Assembly: GCF_041906005.1 (NCBI RefSeq)
Contig: NZ_JAYRJY010000001.1
Span: 682,001 to 746,000 of the forward strand
Direction: 5' to 3'
From: Ferrovibrio sp041906005
GTDB taxonomy: Bacteria > Pseudomonadota > Alphaproteobacteria > Ferrovibrionales > Ferrovibrionaceae
DNA: 64,000 nt
Shown: one piece after another, positions 41,900-51,305 of the stretch
Layout of the letters: each line of letters opens with the position of its first letter
How positions within the stretch are numbered: position 1 is the first letter of the stretch
Notes under the pieces: generated by a model
Seen by the model: the letters and a program-made list of their open reading frames with translations, nothing else
What the model was told of the DNA's origin: nothing
The model's database searches: none
Made by a program: the position numbers and the translations under genes

Positions 41900-42358
41900 A
41901 TGGCCGAAGACAATGTCGAAATCTTCACCGACGGCGCCTGCCTGGGGAATCCCGGCCCTGGCGGCTGGGCCGCCCTGCTGCGTTTCAACGGCACCGAGAA
42001 GGAACTGAGCGGCGCCGAACCGGCCACCACCAACAACCGCATGGAAATGATGGCGGCGATCATGGGACTGGAGGCACTGAAGCGCCCCTGCCATGTCGCG
42101 GTTTATGCCGACAGCCGTTATGTGATCGACGGCGTCACCAAATGGCTGCGCAGCTGGAAGGCGCGTGGCTGGAAAACCGCCGATCGCAAGCCGGTGAAGA
42201 ATGTCGACCTGTGGCAGCGGCTGGAAACCGCCATGGCGCCGCATCAGGTGGACTGGCACTGGGTACGCGGCCATGACGGCCATGTCGAGAATGAACGTGT
42301 CGATGTGCTGGCGCGTTCTGCCGCCACCGAAATTGCCGGCAGCATAACCGGCAAATAA
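41900..42358 (+). CDS. rnhA: Ribonuclease HI
   Basis: 152 residues from ATG 41900, which sits just after the thrB stop; the upstream in-frame ATG would overlap thrB. Catalytic carboxylates are in place: FTDGACLGNPGPGGWA (Asp), NNRMEMMAAIMGLE (Glu), ADSRYVIDG (Asp) and NERVDVLA (Asp). It cuts RNA in RNA-DNA hybrids. Last gene of ispH-thrB-rnhA, followed by a strong terminator. Confidence 0.97.
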   Translation: MAEDNVEIFTDGACLGNPGPGGWAALLRFNGTEKELSGAEPATTNNRMEMMAAIMGLEALKRPCHVAVYADSRYVIDGVTKWLRSWKARGWKTADRKPVKNVDLWQRLETAMAPHQVDWHWVRGHDGHVENERVDVLARSAATEIAGSITGK

Positions 42359-42388
42359 AAAGCCGGCCCGCGCAGGGGCCGGCTTTTT
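42357..42388. terminator. Bidirectional terminator between rnhA and peroxiredoxin
   Basis: AGCCGGCCC and GGGCCGGCT arms, with AAAAA before and TTTTTT after, between convergent genes; works on both strands. Confidence 0.93.
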
Positions 42389-42406
42389 TAGCTGAGACTC
42401 CCGACG

Positions 42407-42889
42407 TCAGATCTGGCCGAGCAGCGTGTTGGCATCCGACACCTCGAAGGCGCCGGGCTTTTCCAGGTTGAGCTGCTTCACCACACCATCGTCGACCAGC
42501 ATCGAATAGCGCTGCGACCGCACGCCAAGGCCGCGGGCCGAAAGATCGAATTCCATGCCGATGGCCTTGGTCAACTCGCCCGAGCCATCGGCCAGCATCA
42601 CCACCTTGTCGCCGGCATTCTGGGCCTTGCCCCAGGCGCCCATGACGAAAGCGTCGTTGACCGACAGGCAGGCGATGGTTTCCACGCCCTTCTTCTTCAG
42701 GTCGTCGTATTTCTCGATGAAGCCCGGCAGATGCTTGGCCGAACAGGTCGGCGTGAAGGCACCCGGCAGGGCGAACAGCGCCACCTTCTTGCCCTTGAAG
42801 AATTCGCTCGCCTTGACGGCTTGCGGACCCTGATCGGACATCACATACAGCGTTGCTTCGGGAATGCGGTCGCCAACCTTGATGGTCAT
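42407..42889 (-). CDS. Peroxiredoxin (Prx5/AhpE-like, atypical)
   Basis: 160 residues. The peroxidatic Cys is in ALPGAFTPTCSAKHLPGF (about residues 40-57), the hallmark of Prx5-type enzymes, and a conserved Arg follows in GVRSQRYSMLVDDG. It reduces hydrogen peroxide and organic peroxides in the cytoplasm, usually with glutathione and glutaredoxin. No fused glutaredoxin domain is present. It stands alone. Confidence 0.94.
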   Translation of the reverse strand: MTIKVGDRIPEATLYVMSDQGPQAVKASEFFKGKKVALFALPGAFTPTCSAKHLPGFIEKYDDLKKKGVETIACLSVNDAFVMGAWGKAQNAGDKVVMLADGSGELTKAIGMEFDLSARGLGVRSQRYSMLVDDGVVKQLNLEKPGAFEVSDANTLLGQI

Positions 42890-43042
42890 GGTTTCCTCGT
42901 TATCGTCTGTTGTTTAGGGGTCTGTCGTTGAGCGGAAGGTCCAACGCCGCGGAAACGGCCGGCCTAAAATGGTCCGGCGCGCGGCCGGAAACAAGCCCCA
43001 TCCGGTGACAAGCCCATAACAATGCCGGCCATAACAATGGCA

Positions 43043-43840
43043 TCAGGGTTTGAGCACCATCTCGGCCGCCAATGCCTGATCCACCAGGGTCAGCCGCAGC
43101 GGCTGGCTCACGCTTTCGGTCGGCGCTGCCGCCAGCCTGAATTTTGCCTCGCGGCGATCCGCACTGAACGATACCTCGGGGCGGCCAAACCAGTTCTCGG
43201 TTCCAGCCTCGACGAACAGGTCCGGATTATTGAATGGCGCGCCGCTCTGCAAGGTGACGACCAGGGCATCGGGCAGACGCTTGATCGCCATCAGCTGCAA
43301 CCCGGCCGCCATGGCAGGTTGCGGCACCCGCGCCCGCCATCGGGCCAGCTGCGCCAGGTCGGCAGGCCCCGGCCGTGTTCCGGCCTGATGCTGCAGCCGA
43401 TCGGTGCGCAGGATGCATATGTCCTTGCATACGCCGTATTCGAGAGTGAGATGCACGCTGACCGGCTGACCGGCTTCCATGGGTTTCAGACGGATCGGCA
43501 ACACCACTTCATCGGTATAGCCATAAAGATCGGCCTGGCCGACGGCGATGCGCTGGGGCGCCGGCCAGGCGATATCCGCGCCGGCCAGATTCTGCGAACC
43601 GCTCCAGTCGAATTGAGCCGGCACGCCGCCCTCGCCGGGGGTCCGCCAGTAGAACTTCCAGCCTGGTGCCAGCCGCACCTGCAGACCGATCTCGTTTTCG
43701 CCGCCCGGGATAAGGGCGGCCCGCACCGCCGCGGGAGACAATTGCATGGCCTGGGCAAAGACCGCACTGCCCCAGGGAAGGCTCAGAACGGTAAGAAACA
43801 GGACGGCTGCAGCGAGTCGGCGGGGCAGGATTGCGATCAT
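43043..43840 (-). CDS. Exported DsbD alpha-domain-like protein
   Basis: 265 residues from ATG 43840, giving a signal peptide (LAAAVLFLTVLSLPWGSAVFA). The mature protein resembles only the N-terminal periplasmic domain of the thiol:disulfide interchange protein DsbD, with YGVCKDICI carrying the two Cys (about 140-150). The membrane beta domain and the thioredoxin-like gamma domain are missing, so electrons must come from a separate partner. Its frame extends upstream but those residues lack likeness. Divergent from YqgE. Confidence 0.8.
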   Translation of the reverse strand: MIAILPRRLAAAVLFLTVLSLPWGSAVFAQAMQLSPAAVRAALIPGGENEIGLQVRLAPGWKFYWRTPGEGGVPAQFDWSGSQNLAGADIAWPAPQRIAVGQADLYGYTDEVVLPIRLKPMEAGQPVSVHLTLEYGVCKDICILRTDRLQHQAGTRPGPADLAQLARWRARVPQPAMAAGLQLMAIKRLPDALVVTLQSGAPFNNPDLFVEAGTENWFGRPEVSFSADRREAKFRLAAAPTESVSQPLRLTLVDQALAAEMVLKP

Positions 43841-43947
43841 GCCCTGAATCTGAGGCCTGGCCTGCCAATTGCAAGGGGCTGGATCGACCCCATATATGGA
43901 CAAGCGGAAAGACTGGGGTAACATTCCAGTGAAACCGGAGCAGGCGC

Positions 43948-44532
43948 ATGACCATGAGCGAGAGCAGGGCGATATCCGGATACCTTGAGCGGCAGTTGCT
44001 GATCGCCATGCCCAGCATGGGGGATCCGCGTTTCTCCCGCACCGTGATCTACATGTGCTCGCATAACGCGGAAGGCGCCATGGGGCTGGTGATCAACAAG
44101 CCCTATCCCGGCCTGACCTTCCCCAACCTGCTCACTCAGCTCGGCATTGAATCGACCGCCGACAACGACATCATCGTGCGCCAGGGCGGGCCGGTGGAAA
44201 CCGGACGCGGCTTCGTGTTGCATTCCACCGACTACATGCGCCAGGGCAGCGTGAAGATCGACGAGGATATCGGCATCGGACTGACCGCGACGCTGGATGT
44301 TCTGCGCGCCATCGCTGCCGGCACGGGGCCACAGCACAGCCTGTTCGCGCTTGGCTATGCCGGCTGGGGCGCGGGGCAGCTCGATACCGAAATCCACGAC
44401 AACGCCTGGCTGGCCGCGCCAGCCGATTTCGATCTGATCTTCGATCCCGAACTCGACTCCCTGTGGGATCGCGCGGTGCGCAAGATCGGCATCGACGTGG
44501 CCAAACTGGCCAGCGTCTCGGGTCACGCCTGA
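43948..44532 (+). CDS. YqgE/AlgH-family protein (UPF0301)
   Basis: 194 residues from ATG 43948, GGAG 7 bases upstream. Family landmarks: LLIAMPSMGDPRFSRTVIYMCSHNAEGAMGLVINKP, then VRQGGPVETGRGFVLHS and FALGYAGWGAGQLDTEI. The biochemical function of the family is not established. It stops nine bases before the convergent GNAT gene. Confidence 0.93.
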   Translation: MTMSESRAISGYLERQLLIAMPSMGDPRFSRTVIYMCSHNAEGAMGLVINKPYPGLTFPNLLTQLGIESTADNDIIVRQGGPVETGRGFVLHSTDYMRQGSVKIDEDIGIGLTATLDVLRAIAAGTGPQHSLFALGYAGWGAGQLDTEIHDNAWLAAPADFDLIFDPELDSLWDRAVRKIGIDVAKLASVSGHA

Positions 44533-44541
44533 AAAACCAGA

Positions 44542-45120
44542 CTAGCCCCGGTCCGTCGCCAGACGCGCATAGAGCTGGTGATCGCGCCAGGCGCCGTCGA
44601 TCTTGAGATATTCGCGCAACAACCCCTCGCTGCGGAAACCAGCCTTGCTCAACAATTGCCGGCTGGGCGCATTCTCGGGCAGGCAGGCCGCTTCCAGGCG
44701 ATGCAATTTCAACGTGGCAAAGCAATGCTGCACCATGATGGTCAGGGCTTCGGTCATATAACCCTGGCCGGCATGCGGCTTGCCGATCCAATACCCCAGT
44801 TCCCCGCATTGCGAGGCACCGCGCCGGATATTCGACAAGGTGATGCCGCCCAACAGCATGTCGTTGCGCCGCAGATAGATGAAATAGGCTTCGCCATGTT
44901 CCTGCCGGCGCAGGCGTTCGAACCAGGCCAGCCTCCGGCGATAGCCGTCGCGGCTCAAGGAATCTTCCGCCCAGGTCGGCTCCCACGGCTGCAGATGGTC
45001 GCGGCTGACCGCGCGCAGCGTGGCCCAGGCTTCGTAATCGTTGATTTCGGGCGCCCGCAGATACAGCTTGTCGCCGTTGAGGACCGGGGTGGCCCCGGGA
45101 AGGAAGCGCCCGAACAGCAT
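44542..45120 (-). CDS. GNAT N-acetyltransferase (RimJ/RimL type)
   Basis: 192 residues. Acetyl-CoA binding region GYWIGKPHAGQGYMTEAL and the later HRLEAACLPENAPSRQLLSKAGF (motif A to B) are typical of the ribosomal-protein-alanine and small-molecule acetyltransferases. It is the last gene of the long minus-strand run that begins with ctaC, 26 bases after the M16 peptidase stop. Confidence 0.92.
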   Translation of the reverse strand: MLFGRFLPGATPVLNGDKLYLRAPEINDYEAWATLRAVSRDHLQPWEPTWAEDSLSRDGYRRRLAWFERLRRQEHGEAYFIYLRRNDMLLGGITLSNIRRGASQCGELGYWIGKPHAGQGYMTEALTIMVQHCFATLKLHRLEAACLPENAPSRQLLSKAGFRSEGLLREYLKIDGAWRDHQLYARLATDRG

Positions 45121-45146
45121 GCCGCCTTCCCTTCCCCCTTATCGCC

Positions 45147-46409
45147 TCAGCCGAACCGCGCGGCGAAGCGCTGGTAGGGTTCCAGTCGCTCGACCGGGCC
45201 CAGTGCCGCCACCGTGGGCGGCGCCGTGCGCATCACACGTTCGGCCACCTTGCGCACAGCAGCCCCATCGACGCGGTCGACGGCGGCCAGAACCTCGTCG
45301 ATATCGAGCGGCCGGCCGAACAGCAGCATCTGGCGACCCAGTTGCTCGATGCGTGCGCCCGAGCTTTCCAGCGACATCACAAGGCCCACTTTCAGCTGCG
45401 CGCGGGCGCGCTGCAATTCGGCATCGTCGACCCGGCCGCACAGCTTGCCCAGTTCATCGGCCAGCACCGGTGTCAGGTCGGCCAGCTTCTCGGCACCCGT
45501 GCCGGCATAGATGGTGAGCAGTCCGCCATCGCGATAGGAACTCGGATAGGCATAAACCGAATAGGCCAGACCGCGCTTCTCGCGTACTTCCTGGAACAGC
45601 CGCGACGACATGCCACCGCCCAGCACGGTGGCATAGACCTGCATGGCGTAATAATCGGGATCGTCGAAGGCCAGGCCCGGCAGCGCGATGGCCACATGGG
45701 CCTGCTCCAGATCCCGTACCGCCCGCTTCTCTCCGCCGCCGCCGTAACGCGCATCCTGCTGCTTCGCCCGGGGCGTCTGGCGCAGGCGGGCAAACAGCCG
45801 CTCGGCTTCGGCCACCAGCATGTCATGCTCGACCGCGCCGGCCGCCACCAGCACCAGGCTGGGGCCATGGTAGAAACGGTCAAGGAAACCCTGCAGGTCG
45901 CCGCGCTGCATGGCCGAAACGCGTTCCACCGTGCCGAGGATCGAACGGCCCAGCGGCTGCCCCGGAAAGGCGGTTTCCTGAAGATGATCGAAGATGATGT
46001 CGTCGGGCGTATCTTCCGACTGGCCGATTTCCTGGATGATGACTTCGCGTTCGCGTTCCAGTTCCTCGGCATCGAAGACGGAATGCTGCAGGATGTCGGC
46101 CAGGATATCGAGCGCCAGGCGGGTATCGCCGGCCATCACGCGGGCGTAATAGGCGGTCTGTTCGCGCGAGGTGAAGGCATTCAGGTGGCCGCCGACCGCC
46201 TCGATCTCCTCGGCGATGGCCAGCGCCGTGCGGCGCTCGGTGCCCTTGAAGGCCATGTGTTCAAGCATATGCGCGACGCCGTTGATCTCGGGCGTCTCGT
46301 CACGGGCGCCGGCATCGACCCAGATACCGACCGACACGGTCTTGACCTGCGGCATGGCCTCGGAGACCACCCGCATGCCGTTGGATAGCGTGCTGATGCG
46401 TACAGTCAT
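45147..46409 (-). CDS. M16-family zinc peptidase (processing-peptidase-like)
   Basis: 420 residues. The inverted zinc motif HxxEH is present as HMLEHMAFKGT (about 48-58), with the second-Glu region downstream. The overall length and gene partner thrC fit the alphaproteobacterial relatives of the mitochondrial processing peptidase beta subunit. Its start overlaps the thrC stop by four bases. Confidence 0.94.
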   Translation of the reverse strand: MTVRISTLSNGMRVVSEAMPQVKTVSVGIWVDAGARDETPEINGVAHMLEHMAFKGTERRTALAIAEEIEAVGGHLNAFTSREQTAYYARVMAGDTRLALDILADILQHSVFDAEELEREREVIIQEIGQSEDTPDDIIFDHLQETAFPGQPLGRSILGTVERVSAMQRGDLQGFLDRFYHGPSLVLVAAGAVEHDMLVAEAERLFARLRQTPRAKQQDARYGGGGEKRAVRDLEQAHVAIALPGLAFDDPDYYAMQVYATVLGGGMSSRLFQEVREKRGLAYSVYAYPSSYRDGGLLTIYAGTGAEKLADLTPVLADELGKLCGRVDDAELQRARAQLKVGLVMSLESSGARIEQLGRQMLLFGRPLDIDEVLAAVDRVDGAAVRKVAERVMRTAPPTVAALGPVERLEPYQRFAARFG

Positions 46410-47818
46410 GCCTTCACTCTACGGCTTTCGATGAAGGCGCGCACCCCTGCCACGTCGTTGGGCAGCACGGTCTGCCGCTCCGGCCGCTCGAACAGGTCGG
46501 CCATGCGCGGCGGCAGGGCCGGATGCTGGCCGGTGGCTTCCTCGACGGCGGCCGGGAATTTGGCCGCATCGGCAGTGGCGAGCGTCACCAGCGGGGTATC
46601 CGGCGGCAAACCGGCCTTGGTGCGCTGCTCGGCCGCCACCGCCAGGCCCACGGCGGTATGCGGATCGACCAGCTGGCCGTTGCTGGCGGCAAAGGCCGTT
46701 TTCAGCATCGCCTTGGTGGTTTTTTCGTCAGCCCGGCCGGCGGCGAACAGCCGCTTGGTCTCGGCCAGCGCATTGGCCGAAACGGTAAAGCCGCCAGCGC
46801 TGTCGAGTTCGCCCATCAACTTGCGCACCTGGGCTGCGTCGCGGCCATGCATGTCGAACAGCAGGCGCTCGAAGTTGCTCGCCACCTGGATGTCCATGCT
46901 GGGGCTGATGGTGGGATTCACACCATCCTTGCGATATTCGCCAGTCTCGAAGAAACGCGCCAGGATGTCGTTGCGGTTGGTGGCGACGATCAGCTTGGCG
47001 ATGGGCAGCCCCATCCTCGCCGCGCAGTAGCCGGCGAAGATGTCACCGAAATTGCCGCTCGGCACGCAGAAGGCCGGCGCGCGCTCCGGCCCGCCCAGGC
47101 TCAGGGATGCCGTCACGTAATAAACGATCTGGGCCATCACCCGGGCCCAGTTGATCGAGTTCACCGCCGTGAGGCCCGCCGCATTGCGGAAGCCGGCGTC
47201 GTTGAACAATGCCTTCACCATCGCCTGGGCATCGTCGAAGGTGCCCTCCAGCGCGATGGCATGCACGTTGGCATCGGGCACCGTCGTCATCTGCCGGCGC
47301 TGCACGTCCGAGACACGGCCATGCGGAAACAGGATGAAGATATCCAGATTGGCGCGGCCACGGCAGCCCTCGATGGCGGCCGAACCGGTATCGCCCGAGG
47401 TGGCGCCCACGATGGTCGCACGCCTGCCCGAACGCGCCAGCGCCCAGTCGAACAGCCGGCCGAGCAATTGCAGGGCCACGTCCTTGAAAGCCAGCGTCGG
47501 GCCATGGAACAGTTCCAGCAGCCAGTCATTGGCATCGATCTGCCGCAGCGGCACCACGGCCTTGTGGCCGAAGGTGGCATAAGCCTCATCGATCATGCGC
47601 CTGAGGTCGGCATCGGGGATGCAGCCGCCGACGAAAGGCTTGATCACCCGGAAGGCGATTTCGGCATAAGGCAGGCCGCGCATGGCACGCCAGTCGGCGG
47701 CCGAAAACTGCGGCCATTGCGCCGGCACATAAAGGCCGCCGTCGGTTGCCAGCCCGGCCAGCAGCACACCTTCGAAATCGAGTTCCGGCGCCTGGCCGCG
47801 GGTGGAGATGTAACGCAT
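46406..47818 (-). CDS. thrC: Threonine synthase
   Basis: 470 residues. The PLP Lys is in GPTLAFKDVALQLLGRLFD (about 105-123), and the ring of the cofactor is held by GATSGDTGSAAIEGC; later PHGRVSDVQRRQMTT and VNSINWARVMAQIVYY are typical of the class. It turns O-phosphohomoserine into threonine, completing the step begun by thrB at 40906. Translationally coupled to the M16 peptidase, as in many alphaproteobacteria. Confidence 0.97.
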   Translation of the reverse strand: MRYISTRGQAPELDFEGVLLAGLATDGGLYVPAQWPQFSAADWRAMRGLPYAEIAFRVIKPFVGGCIPDADLRRMIDEAYATFGHKAVVPLRQIDANDWLLELFHGPTLAFKDVALQLLGRLFDWALARSGRRATIVGATSGDTGSAAIEGCRGRANLDIFILFPHGRVSDVQRRQMTTVPDANVHAIALEGTFDDAQAMVKALFNDAGFRNAAGLTAVNSINWARVMAQIVYYVTASLSLGGPERAPAFCVPSGNFGDIFAGYCAARMGLPIAKLIVATNRNDILARFFETGEYRKDGVNPTISPSMDIQVASNFERLLFDMHGRDAAQVRKLMGELDSAGGFTVSANALAETKRLFAAGRADEKTTKAMLKTAFAASNGQLVDPHTAVGLAVAAEQRTKAGLPPDTPLVTLATADAAKFPAAVEEATGQHPALPPRMADLFERPERQTVLPNDVAGVRAFIESRRVKA

Positions 47819-47825
47819 GGTTGGC

Positions 47826-49316
47826 TCAGTTCAGATAACGGGCTTTGAGATGCGCCTTGAAGGCGGCGGTGCTTAAGGGCTTGCCCGTCGCCTCGCGCAG
47901 CACTTCGTCGGTGGTGAGCAGCGATCCCTTGCCATGCACGTTGACGCGCAGCCAGCGCAGCAGCGGCTTGAAATCGCCCTTGGCGATGCCCGGCAGGATG
48001 TCGCCATCCTGCTCCTTGGCGGCAGCGAAAAGCTGCGCCGCCGAGAGCGCGCCGAGCGTATAGGTCGGGAAATAGCCGATGGAGCCGACCGCCCAGTGGA
48101 TGTCCTGCATGCAGCCCTGGGCATAATCGGGCACATCGACGCCCAGCAGGGTCTGCATGCCGTCGTTCCAGGCATCGGGCAGATCGTCGATCGGCAGGTG
48201 GTCGTGCAGCAGGGCCTGTTCCAGGCGGTAGCGCAGGATCACATGGGCCGGATAGGTCACCTCGTCGGCATCGACGCGGATCAGATCGGGCTTCACCCGC
48301 GCATAGATGCCCAGCAGGTTTTCATCCGACCAAGCCGGGCCGCTGCCATTGAAGGCCTTGCGCAGGATCGGCGCGGCATAGCGCAGGAATTCGGCGCCGC
48401 GGCAGACCTGCATCTCGACCAGCAGGCTCTGGCTTTCATGCAGCACCATGCCGCGCGCCTCGCCCACCGGCTGGTCGCGCCACGCCTTGGGCAGGCCGAG
48501 TTCATACAGCGCATGGCCGGTCTCGTGCAGCACGCCCATCAGCGCCTTGGTGAAATCGTCTTCCGAATAGCGCGTGGTGATGCGCACGTCGTCGGGCACG
48601 CCGCCGGTGAAAGGGTGCAGGCTGACATCCAGCCGCCCGTGATTGAAATCGAAACCCAGCGCCTTCATGAAGCGCAGGCCGACCTGGCGCTGCGCCTCGG
48701 TCGAAAATGGCCCCGGCAGTGGCAACGGCGCGGGCCGCTTGGCCTGTTTGCTCAGGGCCTTGTCGATGAAGCCGGGCAGGAAGCCGCCCAGATCGGCAAA
48801 CAGCTTGTCGATTCTGGCCGACCGGCCGCCGGGCTCATACTCATCCAGCAGCGCGTCATAGGCATCCAGGCCAAAGGCCGCCGATTTGGCGGCGGCCACT
48901 TCGCGGGTGAGTTCCAGCACCGGCTTGAATGCCTTGGCGAAGGATTTGAAATCATCATCCCGGCGGGCTTTGCGCCAGACCATCTCGCAGGCCATGCTGG
49001 CCTTCGAGCGCGCCTCCACCAGGTCGGACGTCAGCGCCGTGGCATGGCGCCATTGCCGGTGCATCTCGCGCAGATTGGCGCGCTGCCAGTCGCTCAGGCT
49101 TTTCTGTTGCGCCTCGGCCTCGCCCAGCAGGTCGGCTAGTCGCGGATCGGTCAGCCATTCATGGCGCACCACGCTCAAGACCGCCATCTGCTCGGCGCGG
49201 GCCTTGCTGCCGCCTTCGGGCATCATGGTGGACTGGTCCCAGCCCAGCATGGCCAAGGCCCCGTTCACCGCGCCGATGCGGCGGAATCGTGTTTCGAGAG
49301 CCTTGTAGCTTTTCAT
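47826..49316 (-). CDS. M32-family carboxypeptidase (Taq-like)
   Basis: 496 residues. Zinc motif HETGHALYE (HExxH, about 261-269) with GVLH before it and later ESQSLLVEMQ with the third ligand Glu; all as in the Thermus Taq carboxypeptidase family. It removes C-terminal residues other than Pro. It lies between SURF1 and thrC with gaps of three and seven bases, an unusual companion for oxidase assembly genes. Confidence 0.95.
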   Translation of the reverse strand: MKSYKALETRFRRIGAVNGALAMLGWDQSTMMPEGGSKARAEQMAVLSVVRHEWLTDPRLADLLGEAEAQQKSLSDWQRANLREMHRQWRHATALTSDLVEARSKASMACEMVWRKARRDDDFKSFAKAFKPVLELTREVAAAKSAAFGLDAYDALLDEYEPGGRSARIDKLFADLGGFLPGFIDKALSKQAKRPAPLPLPGPFSTEAQRQVGLRFMKALGFDFNHGRLDVSLHPFTGGVPDDVRITTRYSEDDFTKALMGVLHETGHALYELGLPKAWRDQPVGEARGMVLHESQSLLVEMQVCRGAEFLRYAAPILRKAFNGSGPAWSDENLLGIYARVKPDLIRVDADEVTYPAHVILRYRLEQALLHDHLPIDDLPDAWNDGMQTLLGVDVPDYAQGCMQDIHWAVGSIGYFPTYTLGALSAAQLFAAAKEQDGDILPGIAKGDFKPLLRWLRVNVHGKGSLLTTDEVLREATGKPLSTAAFKAHLKARYLN

Positions 49317-49319
49317 GTC

Positions 49320-50066
49320 TCAGGCCTTTGGCTGGCCGGATTTCGCTGCCGCTTCGCGGTCCCGGCGCCGATGCCATAGCACATAAATCACCGCCAGGAC
49401 TATGACACCGCTATACCAGGTGACCGCATAGGCCAGGTGATTGTTGGTGAAATTCAGCCTGGTATGGCCGCTGCGCGGCCAGCCGCCCGGCACCTTCACC
49501 GAGGCATCGGCATCGACGAAGAGTTCCGGCGCGTCGGTGATGCCGGCGGCCTTCAGCATCCCGGCGGCGTCGCCGTAATACCACAGGTTACGCTGCAGGT
49601 CGTTGTCGGGCGTGAACCAGCCCTTGCCCCAGGGCAGATGGGTGATGCCCGAAATCGTCACTTCGCCAGTCACCTGCCCCTCTGCGCGGCGGGCGGGGTC
49701 CTTGTCCTCGGCCGGCACCCAGCCACGGCTGACCAGCACCCAGCCGGGCGCGTCGCTGCGCTTGAGCGGCGTGATGATGTGATACCCGAAATTGCCGCGT
49801 TCGGAATGGGCCAGCAGATGGAACTCGTGGCTGTGGTCAAAGCTGCCGCGCACCGTGACCGGGCGATAGCTCCACTGCTCCGGATCGAGCGGCCCTGCGG
49901 GCAGCGGCACGGGCGGTGCCTTCAGCCCGGTTTCGACGCTTTCGATCAGCTCGAGCTTCCAAAACAGCCGCTGCACCTGCCAGGTGCCCAGGACGAGCAG
50001 CAGGATAAGGGCGGGAATGGTGAACAGGGTCGGCCAGAGGGCCGGCCGAAAACCTAGAATTTTCAA
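49320..50066 (-). CDS. SURF1-family oxidase assembly protein
   Basis: 248 residues with the family's two end membrane helices (about 10-30, FTIPALILLLVLGTWQVQRL, and 210-232, AVTWYSGVIVLAVIYVLW) and the periplasmic domain between. QRLFWKLELI and SRGWVPAEDKDP are family marks. SURF1 helps heme a insertion in subunit I. Part of the oxidase operon. Confidence 0.94.
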   Translation of the reverse strand: MKILGFRPALWPTLFTIPALILLLVLGTWQVQRLFWKLELIESVETGLKAPPVPLPAGPLDPEQWSYRPVTVRGSFDHSHEFHLLAHSERGNFGYHIITPLKRSDAPGWVLVSRGWVPAEDKDPARRAEGQVTGEVTISGITHLPWGKGWFTPDNDLQRNLWYYGDAAGMLKAAGITDAPELFVDADASVKVPGGWPRSGHTRLNFTNNHLAYAVTWYSGVIVLAVIYVLWHRRRDREAAAKSGQPKA

Positions 50067-50070
50067 TGGA

Positions 50071-50451
50071 TTACTCGCGCAGCAATTCTATGTCGGACGA
50101 AGCCTTGTGCCGGAATTGTAGCGCGATGAGCGTGGCTTTGAAGGGCCGCAGCAGAAGAATGGAGCCGCCCAGGATGAGCGGCGCCCACAAAACCATGTGC
50201 AGCCAGAGCGGCGGGCCGAAGCGCAACTCGACCCACAGCGCCAGGCCGACAACGATGAAACCGAGAATGAGGATGACGAAAACCGCCGGCCCGTCGCCGG
50301 CGTCGATCTTGGCATAATCCAGATCGCAGGACGGGCAGCGCGGCTTGACCGTCAGCAGCCCATCAAACAGCGGGGCTTCGCCGCAGCGGGGACACCTGCA
50401 GCGAAGCCCCGTCGATACCGGCGATAGCGGCGGATAAAATGCGGCCGCCAT
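50071..50451 (-). CDS. DUF983 membrane protein
   Basis: 126 residues from ATG 50451. A zinc-ribbon-like CRCPRCGEAPLF and CPSC pair comes first, then two membrane helices (VFVILILGFIVVGLALWV and LHMVLWAPLILGGSILLL). DUF983 genes commonly sit between coxC and SURF1 in alphaproteobacteria, as here, but their role is not established. Gaps to both neighbours are under 12 bases. Confidence 0.9.
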   Translation of the reverse strand: MAAAFYPPLSPVSTGLRCRCPRCGEAPLFDGLLTVKPRCPSCDLDYAKIDAGDGPAVFVILILGFIVVGLALWVELRFGPPLWLHMVLWAPLILGGSILLLRPFKATLIALQFRHKASSDIELLRE

Positions 50452-50462
50452 CGTTCTGGCCG

Positions 50463-51275
50463 TTAGTGGGCGGCCGGCGTGCCGGCGCCCCACCAGTAGA
50501 TCGCGACGAACAGGAACAGCCACACCACGTCGACGAAATGCCAGTACCAGGCGGCCGCCTCGAAGCCGAAGTGGTGGTTCGACTTGAAATGGCCCTTGGT
50601 GGCGCGAACCAGGCAGACCAGCAGGAAGATGGTGCCGATGATGACGTGGAAACCGTGGAAACCGGTCGCCATGTAGAAGGTCGAGGCATAGATGCCGTCC
50701 TTGAAGCCAAAGGCGGCATGGCTGTACTCGTAGGCCTGCAGCGTGGTGAACAGCACGCCGAGGATGACGGTGATCGTCAGGCCCTGGACCAGACCCTTGC
50801 GGTCATCATGCAGCAGGGCGTGGTGCGCCCAGGTGACCGTGGTGCCCGAGAGCAGCAGGATCAGCGTATTGATGAACGGCAGGTGCCAGGGATCGAAGGT
50901 CTCGATCGTGGCCGGCGGCCAGACATGGCCGATGGCCTCGGTCGGGAACAGCGAAGCGTTGAAGTAGGCCCAGAACCAGGCAACGAAGAACATCACCTCC
51001 GAGGCGATGAACATCACCATGCCGTAGCGCAGGTGCAGCTGCACCACCGGCGTATGGTGGCCGTCATGCTCGGCTTCGCGGATCACATCGCCCCACCAGG
51101 CAATCATGGTGTAGAGCACGATCAGCAGGCCGGGCACCGCCCAGAGATAGCTGTGGCCATGGAAGCCGGCCACCGCGCCAATCGCCAGGGCGAAGGCGCC
51201 CATTGCGCCGACGAAGGGCCACGGGCTGGGATCGACGAGATGGTAGTCGTGGTTGCGGGCGCTGTCTGCGGCCAT
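50463..51275 (-). CDS. ctaE: Cytochrome c oxidase subunit III
   Basis: 270 residues, seven membrane helices. Family stretches: HLVDPSPWPFVGAMGAFAL at the start, FIASEVMFFVAWFWAYF with the conserved Glu, and GFHGFHVIIGTIFLLVCLVRA. Core subunit that stabilises the aa3 oxidase and supports proton entry. It has the same order after ctaG as in other alphaproteobacteria. Confidence 0.97.
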   Translation of the reverse strand: MAADSARNHDYHLVDPSPWPFVGAMGAFALAIGAVAGFHGHSYLWAVPGLLIVLYTMIAWWGDVIREAEHDGHHTPVVQLHLRYGMVMFIASEVMFFVAWFWAYFNASLFPTEAIGHVWPPATIETFDPWHLPFINTLILLLSGTTVTWAHHALLHDDRKGLVQGLTITVILGVLFTTLQAYEYSHAAFGFKDGIYASTFYMATGFHGFHVIIGTIFLLVCLVRATKGHFKSNHHFGFEAAAWYWHFVDVVWLFLFVAIYWWGAGTPAAH

Positions 51276-51305
51276 GGTGTTACCCCCTAGTTACGCAAGT
51301 TGATC

